A stretch of 64,000 nt of DNA from Armatimonadota bacterium (GCA_028871815.1 JAGWMJ010000004.1:186001-250000); one strand, 5' to 3'; positions 54,349 to 63,300 are shown, counted from the stretch's first letter. Notes: generated by a model from the sequence alone, not told the origin. Numbers and translations are program-made.

Positions 54349-55758
54349 CTACGCGGCCTCCAGCACGCTGGCTGCTCGCTGCAGCGCGCCCTCGGTATCC
54401 ACCAGATCGGCAGCCAGCAGAACGTCTGGCGTTACGCCCGAGGCAATGGATGCGCCGGTTTGCGTGCGCACGTGCGCCCACGCGATCTCTATTCCGGCTC
54501 CGTTCGCCATCTGTTCGTATCGCCGAATAACCGGATCGCCAAATGTTCGCGATCCCACAATGCGAGCCCCGGCATGCCTTAACGCAACTGCTGCCAACTC
54601 GGCCAGGTTGGACGTGCCGCCGTCAACCAGCACGGCAATCCGAAAGTGGTGTGACTGCGAAACCGGAATGGAAAACGGCTCGGTGTGTTTCGGCGCTGTA
54701 GCCAGCAGCGCTTCTGGTCCACCGGCGGTGAGACGAGCCAACAGAGCGCGCTCGGCACCGAGTCCATCCAGCTCGGGCGTAGTGGATGCCCACACGCCGC
54801 CTGGGTTACCACGGAGATCGATTACAAGGTTCCTGGCATTCGATCGGCCAATGGCGTCCAGCGCCACGCCCCATGCGTGTTTCGCCGCGCCATCAAACTG
54901 CCTGACCTGGAGGTACGCCGTATGCGGGTCGATGTTACGCCAAACGACTGGCTGTACCGTGGTCACGCCGGTTGTAATCGTTATCGCGGATGGAACGGTT
55001 TTACCGTCTCGTGTAATTCGGATGGAGTAGCTCGTGCCGGCGCCGGTAGTCAGCATCGACATAGCTTTGGAAATGAGGTAGCCGGAGATGAAACGTGCCT
55101 CGATGATCTTGGCTTCCGCAGCTATCTTCTGGATATTGGCGCCCGGCTGCCGCTCCTCATCCTGAAGGTGGGTGTAGTCCACGAGAGGGCTGTACGAGAT
55201 AATCCAGTGCTTTCCGATATCGGTGATCCGGTCACCCGCGTGCAGCCCGGCCCGCGCCGCCGGCCCACTGGGCGCCAGATCCATTACCGTGAGGTAGCTG
55301 TAGGCCACCTTGGAGCCATACTCGGTCGCCGTGGCGCCCCGCACTTCAAGGTCTGCGCCGATGCCGTGGTACGTTCCCGACAACATCGCCGCCTCATTGA
55401 TGCGCGCGGGGCCATCCATGTACCATGTTGCAGGATCATCGAGGGAAGCAACCATGGCGGTAAGCGCGCCTTTGGTGAGGCGACTGTCGGTTGCCATTTC
55501 AGGGTGAACGTACTGATGCTGAACCCGGTCCAGCACGATTTCATAGACCGCTTCAGGTGGCGTTGATGAGGGGTCCTGGTGCATCAGGCCTGCCAGACCC
55601 AACTCGGCTCCGGTCTTGGAGATTAGCCTTGCAAGCGAGTGAAACCGTGAACCCGGACGGTTCAGCGCAAATCCTACCCGCCTGCCCCACGCGAAACCGC
55701 CGACCGCCAACAAGGCGGCGGAAATGGCGATCCACCGATGTGCAGCAACTCTAGCCAC
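54349..55758 (-). CDS. S41-like protein with catalytic Ser and Lys replaced (pseudo-protease)
   Basis: A 469-residue paralogue of the next gene, with an N-terminal signal anchor (IAISAALLAVGGFAWG). PDZ-like region: HGIGADLEV...GPAARAGLHAGDRITDIG. Core: LVIDLRGNPGGVW is conserved, but the catalytic Ser aligns with Asn384 (GGTSNLAEL) and the catalytic Lys with Asp408 (TFGDPV). The fold is preserved and the frame is unbroken. GTG at 55758 has GGAGAG upstream. It probably regulates, or forms mixed oligomers with, the active peptidase translated immediately after it. That role is inference. Confidence 0.82.
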   Translation of the reverse strand: MARVAAHRWIAISAALLAVGGFAWGRRVGFALNRPGSRFHSLARLISKTGAELGLAGLMHQDPSSTPPEAVYEIVLDRVQHQYVHPEMATDSRLTKGALTAMVASLDDPATWYMDGPARINEAAMLSGTYHGIGADLEVRGATATEYGSKVAYSYLTVMDLAPSGPAARAGLHAGDRITDIGKHWIISYSPLVDYTHLQDEERQPGANIQKIAAEAKIIEARFISGYLISKAMSMLTTGAGTSYSIRITRDGKTVPSAITITTGVTTVQPVVWRNIDPHTAYLQVRQFDGAAKHAWGVALDAIGRSNARNLVIDLRGNPGGVWASTTPELDGLGAERALLARLTAGGPEALLATAPKHTEPFSIPVSQSHHFRIAVLVDGGTSNLAELAAVALRHAGARIVGSRTFGDPVIRRYEQMANGAGIEIAWAHVRTQTGASIASGVTPDVLLAADLVDTEGALQRAASVLEAA

Positions 55759-55798
55759 GTAATACTCTCCGGCTCACGGTCACCAGGCTGTATCCTTC

Positions 55799-55804
55799 AT
55801 TATA
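55799..55804 (-). promoter_or_regulatory. Possible -10 of the S41 pair
   Basis: A perfect TATAAT on the minus strand, about 40 bases before the GTG at 55758. No -35 is evident. The rest of the 369-base gap 55759-56127 holds no gene or repeat that I can recognise. Confidence 0.4.
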
Positions 55805-56127
55805 CCGCGCCGCGTAAGAAGCGGCTGGAGCACGAGCCAAACAATACGGAATACGCAATCAAGAAGAACCCGGTGCCCGAGCCGGCAACATCGACAGAAT
55901 CTCGGCCGTCGCTCCCACTGAACCCCTTCGAAGTGAGATGTCCGGCGCCATTCACAGACTACCAATTACGTATGCCCGCGAGGCAGCCGGTGCACCAACG
56001 ATGTGCGACAATGGATAGCCCCTGGTGGGAGCGACGTCGCGATCTGACGGCTGAAACGCGACGCGGATGTCGTTCGTCTGACAATTCAAGCCGCAGATCG
56101 CACCGGCAACCTGGAGACTAAACTGAG

Positions 56128-56307
56128 ATGCGAATCGTAATGGCCATCGTGGCGCTGATTCTTGTGCTGATCGTGTGGAGGGTGGTGGTCGGCTTGCTGG
56201 TCGGCGTTCTCGCTCTGGCATTCCACCTCATTATGCTGGCCGTTTTCATTGCAGCTGTGTACTATGTGTACACGCTTCTGGTTGGCAACAAGCGCAACGT
56301 GCTGTAG
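56128..56307 (+). CDS. Small hydrophobic membrane protein (59 residues)
   Basis: ATG at 56128 opens a 59-residue frame, MRIVMAIVALILVLIVW at the start and LLVGNKRNVL at the end, which is almost entirely two membrane helices with a short basic tail. A GGAG lies 11 bases upstream. It is an orphan by position, convergent with the ComB-like gene. The family is not known. The hydrophobic pattern over the full length makes chance unlikely. Confidence 0.55.
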   Translation: MRIVMAIVALILVLIVWRVVVGLLVGVLALAFHLIMLAVFIAAVYYVYTLLVGNKRNVL

Positions 56308-56319
56308 CAAGCGGAGAGG

Positions 56320-57099
56320 TTACGCCGAGCTTGCCAGTTTCAGCGGCCACCGGGCTGCCGATCCCTCGACGTCCAGCACCGGCACTATCTCGGACGTATT
56401 GACGGCGGAGCACCAGCCAAAGTCTGCGCCGAGGCCGGCATTAGCGAGTTCCGCGGCGTGGCTGGCCTCCATCAGGCTGCGCGGCACGTTTTGGTCTGCC
56501 GCCCAAATGCGGCGGCAGATAACCGCGCTGTCCGTTGGTTCCGCGCACTCCGCCTCGTCGGAACAGGCCGTGAGCTCCTCGATCAAGAGGCCCGCGGCTG
56601 CGGAGTCCTCCAGGCACGGCGTTCCTTCTCCCGAGGCACAGATTATCAATATCTGTTCAGCGCCCAGGGTGAGCGCCGCGTCCCAACAGTGACGCGCTGC
56701 CGCACGGGCATTTCTGAAGCACGCTGTAACCAGAAGCAGGGCGCTGCTGGCTGCAGCAACGGCACGCGTCCCGTTGGTTGTGCTCAGTATCGCATGGCGG
56801 TCCGTGAAGTCCTCCGTCGAGAGTTCCTCCGGTGAGTTTCCGAAATGGAAACCGGGCGGTTTGAGCCCGGCCGTCTCACCGCATAGGATGCCGCTACTGC
56901 GTGCCGCAGCCGACCGCGCCTCGTCGTGAGAAGCGGCTACGGTAACGCTTCGGCATCCGCGCGAAAACAGCACATCGATGACCGTTGTTGCGCGGAACAC
57001 ATCTACCACCATGCACACGCTGCCGGCGGTATTCACCGCAAGCTCCGGAACCATTGCCACATCGGTGCGCAATGGCCTACGCGTGCACGACCGCGCCAT
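56320..57099 (-). CDS. ComB-like 2-phosphosulfolactate phosphatase family protein
   Basis: A 259-residue protein of the ComB family: VVDVFRATTVIDVLFSRGCRSV, GETAGLKPPGFHFGNSPEEL, ILSTTNGTRAVAAA and ACFRNARAAARHC are all diagnostic. ComB dephosphorylates 2-phosphosulfolactate in coenzyme M synthesis, but many bacterial members lie in genomes without coenzyme M, so the substrate may differ. ATG 57099 overlaps the macro-like gene by 23 bases; ATG 57054 is the alternative. Last gene of the overlapping operon that begins with the aminotransferase. Confidence 0.82.
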   Translation of the reverse strand: MARSCTRRPLRTDVAMVPELAVNTAGSVCMVVDVFRATTVIDVLFSRGCRSVTVAASHDEARSAAARSSGILCGETAGLKPPGFHFGNSPEELSTEDFTDRHAILSTTNGTRAVAAASSALLLVTACFRNARAAARHCWDAALTLGAEQILIICASGEGTPCLEDSAAAGLLIEELTACSDEAECAEPTDSAVICRRIWAADQNVPRSLMEASHAAELANAGLGADFGWCSAVNTSEIVPVLDVEGSAARWPLKLASSA

Positions 57100-57688
57100 G
57101 GGTCCCGTCCGCGTGACGGTGGAGCGCGGCGGTCACCAAGCCGGCTGAGTCGGCGTCCCACAGCCAGATTCGAACCGTCTGCATCCGCTCGCCGATTTCA
57201 CGAACCGTTGCGGCTAGAATCCGGGCAGAGAGCTCCGCGAACTCCGCACGCTGCTCGGGGCGCAGCCAATTTGGCGATGGGCACAAGTGCGCCGTCAAAT
57301 CCGGCAGGATCACGGACCTTGCGTGCTGGCGGTATGCCCCGTCGGCGGCCGCTACCAGTCCTCGCTGAACCAACTGGGCATTCGTGGTCATGTTCTCATC
57401 AAAGATAACGGCGAGCGCCGTCCAGCGAAAACGATAGCGGGCTCCCGCGCCGAGCAGCGCGCTCCCGGGTTCCAGCGGCGCAACACGTTCCGCCTCACGC
57501 TGGATACGATCTGCGCCGAAGTCACGCGCCAGTTTCGACGCACCGGTTACCATGCGAAGGTCCGGTGCAACAGGCGCCACAAGGCAGTCTGCGCGCAGAA
57601 GGATGGGAATGTGGCGCGGCGCGTTCCATATCTCCACACGCCGGCCGTCGATCCGGAGTGTCTCTGCCGCTCGTTCCAGAATGGACAA
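57077..57688 (-). CDS. Macro-domain-like protein
   Basis: A 203-residue single-domain protein. RADCLVAPVAPDLRMVTGASKLARDFGAD and LEPGSALLGAGARYRFRWTALAVIF follow the layout of macro (A1pp) domains, which bind or remove ADP-ribose: core strand, Asn-rich loop, Gly-rich loop, then a T/G-A strand. The usual NAAN and GGGVA motifs are not exact (APVAP and VTGAS), so this is a divergent member at best. It lies between upp and the ComB-like gene in an overlapping operon. A nucleotide or nucleotide-sugar ligand is plausible. Confidence 0.5.
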   Translation of the reverse strand: MSILERAAETLRIDGRRVEIWNAPRHIPILLRADCLVAPVAPDLRMVTGASKLARDFGADRIQREAERVAPLEPGSALLGAGARYRFRWTALAVIFDENMTTNAQLVQRGLVAAADGAYRQHARSVILPDLTAHLCPSPNWLRPEQRAEFAELSARILAATVREIGERMQTVRIWLWDADSAGLVTAALHRHADGTHGAVVHA

Positions 57689-57714
57689 TTCATTCTCCTT
57701 TGTCGTCAGTTGGC

Positions 57715-58332
57715 CTATGTTCCGTACAGGCGATCACCGAAATCGCCCAGACCGGGAAGTATGTACTTTCGGCAATCCAGACCGCGATCCACGGCAGCGG
57801 CGATGATGGACACATCCGGATGCTCGCGGGAAACGCGGTCGATACCTTCAGGCGCAGCCACGATGCAGATCAGGCTTCGGCTTTTGCATCCTGAGCCATC
57901 AACCGCCGCCAGAGCAGCACAGGCGGAGCCGCCTGTAGCCAGCATGGGATCGAGCACCATAACATCGTTTCCGTCCACTGGTGGCAACTTGCGGTAGTAT
58001 TCGCTGCATCGTGCCGTCGCCTCGTCGCGTTCCAGGCCAATGAAGCCAACAGCTGCGCCCGGCAGCAGCTCAAGGGCCGCCTCCAGCATCCCGAGACCAG
58101 CCCGCAGCACGGGAACCAGAACTACGCCGGCTTTGAGCGTGACGCCGTCGGTCGGCTCCAGTGGCGTCTGCACCTGACGGGTACTGGTCGACAAGGCGCT
58201 GGCCGACTCAGCAATCAGCAGCGCTGTAACGGCACGTGCGCATCGACGGAACTCATCGGGATCCGTGTCCCGCGACCGCAGACGGGTCACCAAAACGTGG
58301 ACCAGCGGATGGTGGTGCTGAACTAATGGCAT
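57715..58332 (-). CDS. upp: Uracil phosphoribosyltransferase
   Basis: Salvages uracil to UMP with PRPP. The 205-residue protein has the typical start (PLVQHHHPLVHVLVTRLR), VLVPVLRAGLGMLEAALELLPGA, GFIGLERDEAT, the PRPP loop VLDPMLATGGSA and the C-terminal GLGDFGDRLYGT. Its ATG overlaps the plsC stop by ten bases. Confidence 0.95.
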   Translation of the reverse strand: MPLVQHHHPLVHVLVTRLRSRDTDPDEFRRCARAVTALLIAESASALSTSTRQVQTPLEPTDGVTLKAGVVLVPVLRAGLGMLEAALELLPGAAVGFIGLERDEATARCSEYYRKLPPVDGNDVMVLDPMLATGGSACAALAAVDGSGCKSRSLICIVAAPEGIDRVSREHPDVSIIAAAVDRGLDCRKYILPGLGDFGDRLYGT

Positions 58333-59057
58333 GAAGCAACCTGCCGGCTCGGAGGACTACCGGCCTCTTGGGCCTGAATCTCGCGAATCCAGTCCATCAC
58401 AATCTCGGCGGCTTCCACACGCGAGATCTGAGCCGGCAACCGCCGCGGCTCTCCGAAGACGACGCGCAGGCGCGACCGCCTGAGTGAATTCCGATGTGCT
58501 GGGAGCATTTGCCAGCTTCCGAATACAGCAACAGGAACTATAGGGACATTAGATTTAAGAGCAATAAAACCTAACCCCTGTTCCGGCGCCTGCAGCTTGC
58601 CGTCTGGGCTCCGGCCACCTTCCGGAAACAGCAGCACCGCCTCGCCATGCTCCAGCCACAGCAATACCCGGCGGATCGCCGCGAAATCGCCACTGTGCCG
58701 CCTGACCGGGCTGGCGCCGACCTGATCAAGGAACCACGCTACCAATCTGGAGCGCCATAGCTCCGACTTCGCGACGGAGCGCGTAAAGCGGTATCTGTAC
58801 AGGGCTGCCAGCACCATTATCGGGTCCAAATAGCTCACGTGGTTACACGCCAGCAGCAGCGGCCCAGTGCGCGGCACGTTCTCAACTCCCTCGACGGTGC
58901 AGTGTCCATACAAACGTAGGAAGAGCCGAAGGAGCCGCGCGGCAACATGATAGACCAGCGTGTGGCCGGCATGAGGGTGGGGCTGCCAACCGCTGGCGGG
59001 TTCGCTCGGCGCAAGCCGGCGCTCCGGCTCACTCCCATTCTCCGCGCTTTCAGGCAT
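58323..59057 (-). CDS. plsC: 1-acylglycerol-3-phosphate O-acyltransferase-like protein
   Basis: A 244-residue PlsC-type acyltransferase of phospholipid synthesis. The catalytic H-x4-D is His73-Asp78 in CNHVSYLD. Further blocks are FPEGGRSPDGKL and VPIVPVAVFG, and the first hydrophobic region is at about 33-50. I use ATG 59057, which overlaps the aminotransferase stop by eight bases; longer frames overlap that gene more and lack similarity. The substrate acyl donor may be acyl-ACP or acyl-CoA. Part of the overlapping operon. Confidence 0.87.
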   Translation of the reverse strand: MPESAENGSEPERRLAPSEPASGWQPHPHAGHTLVYHVAARLLRLFLRLYGHCTVEGVENVPRTGPLLLACNHVSYLDPIMVLAALYRYRFTRSVAKSELWRSRLVAWFLDQVGASPVRRHSGDFAAIRRVLLWLEHGEAVLLFPEGGRSPDGKLQAPEQGLGFIALKSNVPIVPVAVFGSWQMLPAHRNSLRRSRLRVVFGEPRRLPAQISRVEAAEIVMDWIREIQAQEAGSPPSRQVASCH

Positions 59058-60360
59058 CGCCGTCCGGAAGATCTGCCAGCATCTCCACGGCTTCATCGAT
59101 GGCCTCGTCGATGGCGCGCAGCGCTTCGTCAATTTCGTCGGCTGTTACGACCAGCGGCGGCTCCATGCGAATCACGCACGGGTTGTTGAGCGTATATGCG
59201 GCAATTACCCCGCGACGGACCATGCCATTGATCGTAACCTCGGCATAGTCCTGCTTGGTGAACTCGATGCCGGTCATGAGTCCAAGGCCGCGAACGTTGG
59301 CGACGGCGTCATGGTGGCGCGCCTTTACGCTGTTTAGCCCGGCAAGCAACTGCTCACCGCGAATGGCCGCGGCTGCAGCCAGATCCTCGTCTTCAATGAC
59401 CTGGATCGCGGCAAGTCCGGCAGCACAGGCCAACTGATTGCCGCCGAATGTACTCGAATGAACATACGGATTCGTTGTGAACGCCCGGTTCCAAACCTCC
59501 TCCGTGCCCATCGTTGCTCCAATCGGCATAACGCCACCACCAAGCGCTTTTGCCAATGTAAGCAGGTCTGGAGCCACTCCCTCGTGTTCGCATGCAAACA
59601 TCCGCCCTGTGCGGCCAAGGCCGGTCTGCACCTCGTCCACGATGAGCAGAATGCCGGCAGCATCGCAGATTCGCCTCAAGCCTGCCAGGTAGCCGCGGCG
59701 CGGCGTAACAATTCCGCCCTCACCCTGAACCGGCTCAATGATTATGGCGGCAGTACGCTCATCAACTGCAGCGGCGGCGGCGTCCAGATTGTCGTAGGGT
59801 ACGTGACAGCAGCCTGGCACGAGAGGTTCAAACGGCTGACGAAACTTGTCGCGTCCTGTTGCCGCAAGGCTCCCCATACTCTTGCCGTGGTAGGCGCCGA
59901 TCGTGCTGACGAAGTTCGTTTTGCCTGTAGCGATGCGAGCTATTTTGAGCGCCGCCTCCACAGCCTCGGTCCCGCTGTTGCTAAAGAACGTATAGGTGAG
60001 GTTGCCGGGCGCCACATCTGCAAGGCGCTCCGCCAGCCGGGCCTGCGGCTCTTGAAAGAAGGTTCGCGTTGAAAGCGGCATACGGTCGAGTTGTGCATGC
60101 ACCGCTTGAACCACGGCTGGATGGCGGTGACCCAGCGAGAAGACGCCGAACCCACCCAGAAAATCGAGGTACCTCCTGCCGGATGCCGTCATTACGTGGC
60201 AGCCGGAGGCCGAGACCTCCAGATCGTCAAAGCCGCCGAACTGAAGCAGACGGGCCAGCCCGGGATTGATGTGTGCTTTGTAGAGATCAATTACCGATTC
60301 GGCGCTCGAACGCGCTTCGGCGGTGACTGTGTCCGATTCTGTCTGCACCACGACGCTCAT
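59050..60360 (-). CDS. Class III PLP-dependent aminotransferase
   Basis: A 436-residue omega-aminotransferase of the acetylornithine/ornithine/putrescine group. FGVFSLGHRHPAVVQAV, SNSGTEAVEAALKIAR, Asp242 in VDEVQTGLGRTG and the PLP Lys271 in LAKALGGGVMP are seen. PLSTRTFFQEPQARLAERLA recalls putrescine--2-oxoglutarate aminotransferases. I use ATG 60360. TGC-TATACT on the minus strand lies about 50 bases upstream. First gene of the operon with plsC, upp, the macro-like gene and the ComB-like gene. The exact amine is not certain. Confidence 0.87.
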   Translation of the reverse strand: MSVVVQTESDTVTAEARSSAESVIDLYKAHINPGLARLLQFGGFDDLEVSASGCHVMTASGRRYLDFLGGFGVFSLGHRHPAVVQAVHAQLDRMPLSTRTFFQEPQARLAERLADVAPGNLTYTFFSNSGTEAVEAALKIARIATGKTNFVSTIGAYHGKSMGSLAATGRDKFRQPFEPLVPGCCHVPYDNLDAAAAAVDERTAAIIIEPVQGEGGIVTPRRGYLAGLRRICDAAGILLIVDEVQTGLGRTGRMFACEHEGVAPDLLTLAKALGGGVMPIGATMGTEEVWNRAFTTNPYVHSSTFGGNQLACAAGLAAIQVIEDEDLAAAAAIRGEQLLAGLNSVKARHHDAVANVRGLGLMTGIEFTKQDYAEVTINGMVRRGVIAAYTLNNPCVIRMEPPLVVTADEIDEALRAIDEAIDEAVEMLADLPDGDA

Positions 60361-60409
60361 GATACGGATGCCCCCTGAGTGGACCAAACCCGTCGGGTTG
60401 TCGCGCTTC

Positions 60410-60418
60410 AGTATAGCA
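60410..60418 (-). promoter_or_regulatory. Extended -10 promoter of the aminotransferase operon
   Basis: Minus strand TGC followed by TATACT (-10 at 60415-60410), with transcription expected near 60403 and a leader of about 43 bases. No good -35. It lies in the 121-base gap after the PhyH gene. Confidence 0.5.
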
Positions 60419-60481
60419 TTCCGCCCAAGCCACCGATGGCCGGCGCCGGAGTGCACGGTGCCTTTTGTGCGTCGGTTCCAG

Positions 60482-61249
60482 CTACGGCAAATGCGTTACA
60501 CCGAGCACAGTACGCTGTGCGGGAGTTAATCCGTCCCAGGTTGCCGGCCGCAGGTACTGCTGTTGATTCAACTGCTGCGGCTGGTTCCGGCGGCAGAAGT
60601 AACCGTGCAGAACCCTGCGGGACCGGCCCGAAGTGTTGAGCGTGCCACCGTGCCACACGTGGCTGTTTACCACCACAACATCGCCGGGATCACCGCGGAG
60701 CACCACCTCATCCGGATGCGTCGCCGACGTCTCTTCCATAACGTCACCCGGAAGTTGCGTACCACGATGGCTGCCGGGCACAAGTCGGGTTGCGCCATTC
60801 TCTGGACCAAAGTCATCCAGCAGCCAGAAGGAGTTGCACACCTGGTAGCCGGGCGTCTCTCTGCGGCCCCAATCAGCGTGCAGCGACTGCAGTCCCTGGC
60901 CGGGGAGCGCGTTACGGCTGTTAAGCGATGACAACTGAAGGTCGTAATCCAAAACGTGCGCCACAGCCGCCAGCACGCGTGGGTGAGAAATCACGATCCA
61001 GAATTCCGATCCCTTGTTGATCAAGTCGGAGAGCCGCTCCGTTCCACCCTCCTGGTGCACTTCGAGCCCAGCGCGGTCCTGCTCCTCCGCCATCAGCGCG
61101 CCAATCCGGTTTCGGAGCGCTTCCACGGTGCTGCTGGCCATAAGCCTGGGAAAGCGCACATAGCCGTCCCGATCAAGGCGTTCGCGGTCGTCCGCGGTGA
61201 TGGTGTCATCACCAACTCCAAGCTCGACCAGTGCCTCGCGTATCTCCAT
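60482..61249 (-). CDS. Phytanoyl-CoA dioxygenase (PhyH) family protein
   Basis: A 255-residue Fe(II)/2-oxoglutarate-dependent oxygenase. The iron ligands are His124 and Asp126 (SLHADWG) and His200 (HVWHGGTLN). The 2-oxoglutarate Arg is probably Arg212 (SRRVLHGYF). PhyH-type proteins hydroxylate very diverse small molecules. It lies 32 bases after the two-domain hydrolase on the same strand. No substrate can be named. Confidence 0.87.
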   Translation of the reverse strand: MEIREALVELGVGDDTITADDRERLDRDGYVRFPRLMASSTVEALRNRIGALMAEEQDRAGLEVHQEGGTERLSDLINKGSEFWIVISHPRVLAAVAHVLDYDLQLSSLNSRNALPGQGLQSLHADWGRRETPGYQVCNSFWLLDDFGPENGATRLVPGSHRGTQLPGDVMEETSATHPDEVVLRGDPGDVVVVNSHVWHGGTLNTSGRSRRVLHGYFCRRNQPQQLNQQQYLRPATWDGLTPAQRTVLGVTHLP

Positions 61250-61281
61250 AGAGTCAAACCTCCGTTGTCGCCAGCGCAGTG

Positions 61282-63300
61282 CTACTCCGTGCCGGTGTGT
61301 GAAGTGAACCAGGTGGCTAGGTCATCCGGCGATAGCGCATCGGGTGTCAACTCGGCCCTGCGTGCCTGGCCAAGATTGTGATATACGCGCATTATCGCGG
61401 CAGCGGGCGAGAAGCCGGAGTCGGCGCGCATTACCAGTAACGGGTGTGGTGCGGCAAGCAGCGCCGCGGTGGTGAAGTCGCCCATTTTTCGCAGCAGCGG
61501 ACTGTACAGGTCGTTCGTCAGCAGCGCAGCATCAGTCCTCAAGTCCAGGTTACCCGCATCACACATCGCTGCATCTGCGTCCGGCGCGGCAAGCAACGCC
61601 GGCAGTCCGCACCAGCCGGTCCCAGCTATCGCGACACGGGCGCCATGAAAGCGCTGGCGGAGCCATGACATCGCCGTAACGCAGTCCTGCACGCGATCCT
61701 GCAAGAGCGTGCGATTGTAACAGGTGAAGTAACCGTTCCACGGATCATAGCCTCGGGCCGTTTCCGCTGCCGCCGTAAGTGGATGAAAGATAAGAACCTC
61801 TGCCCCACGCCGCAGAAGCGCCTTTGCAACGTCCGTTGGCGCCGTGTTTAAAGGGTTCCAGTCTGAGTCGGCCAGCGCCACAACCGGTAGTGCCGGGTTG
61901 CGTCGCGCCGGCGAGTACAACATGCACTCGATTCTGTCGCCGAAACCGGCGCGACCAATGGCAAGTCGCTGCCCTTGAACATCCGCACCCATCGGTGTCG
62001 GCGCTGTTCCGAGCGTGCGTAGCTCTCCGGGCCCGGGAGCGCGAGCCTGGAGCGTGTCCCTCCAAACGGGGAGCCACCGTTGGTTGAACCGTTTTAAACT
62101 CGCGGCGTCGTGGGGCTCATCCGCGGCGAGGAGCGCACGCGCTTCGGCAATTCGCGCCGCGGTGTATTCGGCCGGCCCGGCGGCATCGGCTGGCATTCCG
62201 TTAGGGAAAACCCGGAGTTCGGCGAGCGGAGGCATCGTATATGGCGGTTCGATGTACGAGTCTGCCTTCGGCCGGTGCAGCAGCCACTTGCCGAAGAAGC
62301 GATCTACTGCCGTTCGACTCTCTCGATTGATGTTATGCGGCGCGTCGACGATGGTGGTAGCGAGCCGGTCGGCGTGGTGATAGAGTTGGTATATGCTTCG
62401 CACGGCCGGACCTTCCACCGTCATCATGGTGCGCGTCCAATCGCCAGTGGCGCCAACCATGATCTGTGGTTTCGGTGCCGCGCATGCCGCCAACTCCATG
62501 TTCGAGAACCGAATTCGAAGTTCCGGACCATTTTCACAGAGGCAGCCGCCTTGCATCGTATGCGACACCATGACGCATGGCGCAACCGCTGCAAGGCGGT
62601 CATCCACGGCGGTGAGGAGCATCGTTTGCGAACCGCCGCCGCTCTCACCGGTAATGGCCAGCCGGTTGCCATCAACCTCAGGAAGCGCTTTCAGAAAGTC
62701 GAGGCACCGGATACTGTTCCACGTCTGCAGCCCGATGAGCGTGACGCCCCACAACCAGTGTTCACGGTCATCGCCAAAGGAGTGATCCAGCTGGCGCGTG
62801 TCGTTATAGCCAACCATATCGTAACTGAACGCCACGCAGCCCATTCTGGCGAAGGTAATGCAGCGGGCCGGAATGGAACCGATGTCGCTGTTCTGGAGCC
62901 GGCCATCGGCCCAGTGCCCGTGGGCTACCAGAATTCCCGGCCATTTGCCGTGCGGCGGCTGCCCGAGCGGTGTGTACAGGTTTCCGGCCAGGTAGAAGTG
63001 CGGGTAAGTCTCAATGGCTACTTTAGCGACACGATATCCCGGGTGGTCGGTCCAGTCGAAGACTTTCGCGTTCAGCCGAGTCCGTCGGGGCAGTGGGTAC
63101 AATCCGCACGAAACCAGGACCTGACGCCGAATAGCAGCGCGCCGTCTGCGCCACGCAGCCAGCGTCGTCACCACCGGGAAGGTGCGCGGTGTGTTGAGCG
63201 TTACCGGTGGCTGCACGAGCCGTAAGTCGCTCTGGGGCAGCGTCGGTGGTGTGGTGGCGGCCATTGTAGCAGCAATCAGAAATGGCAGATGAAGCGGCAT
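61282..63300 (-). CDS. Secreted two-domain alpha/beta hydrolase (acetyl-xylan-esterase-like)
   Basis: A 672-residue exported protein with a signal peptide (PLHLPFLIAATMAA). The first hydrolase domain has GILVAHGHWADG, the nucleophile elbow GESGGGS with Ser220, and APHNINRES carrying the likely catalytic His. The second half (about 430-672) repeats the hydrolase layout, with RVAIAGTGWCGLPALL where the Ser is not in the normal G-x-S-x-G place, so it appears degenerate. Family resemblance is to acetyl-xylan esterase or dienelactone-hydrolase-like proteins, which fits the carbohydrate context but is not decisive. Confidence 0.7.
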   Translation of the reverse strand: MPLHLPFLIAATMAATTPPTLPQSDLRLVQPPVTLNTPRTFPVVTTLAAWRRRRAAIRRQVLVSCGLYPLPRRTRLNAKVFDWTDHPGYRVAKVAIETYPHFYLAGNLYTPLGQPPHGKWPGILVAHGHWADGRLQNSDIGSIPARCITFARMGCVAFSYDMVGYNDTRQLDHSFGDDREHWLWGVTLIGLQTWNSIRCLDFLKALPEVDGNRLAITGESGGGSQTMLLTAVDDRLAAVAPCVMVSHTMQGGCLCENGPELRIRFSNMELAACAAPKPQIMVGATGDWTRTMMTVEGPAVRSIYQLYHHADRLATTIVDAPHNINRESRTAVDRFFGKWLLHRPKADSYIEPPYTMPPLAELRVFPNGMPADAAGPAEYTAARIAEARALLAADEPHDAASLKRFNQRWLPVWRDTLQARAPGPGELRTLGTAPTPMGADVQGQRLAIGRAGFGDRIECMLYSPARRNPALPVVALADSDWNPLNTAPTDVAKALLRRGAEVLIFHPLTAAAETARGYDPWNGYFTCYNRTLLQDRVQDCVTAMSWLRQRFHGARVAIAGTGWCGLPALLAAPDADAAMCDAGNLDLRTDAALLTNDLYSPLLRKMGDFTTAALLAAPHPLLVMRADSGFSPAAAIMRVYHNLGQARRAELTPDALSPDDLATWFTSHTGTE

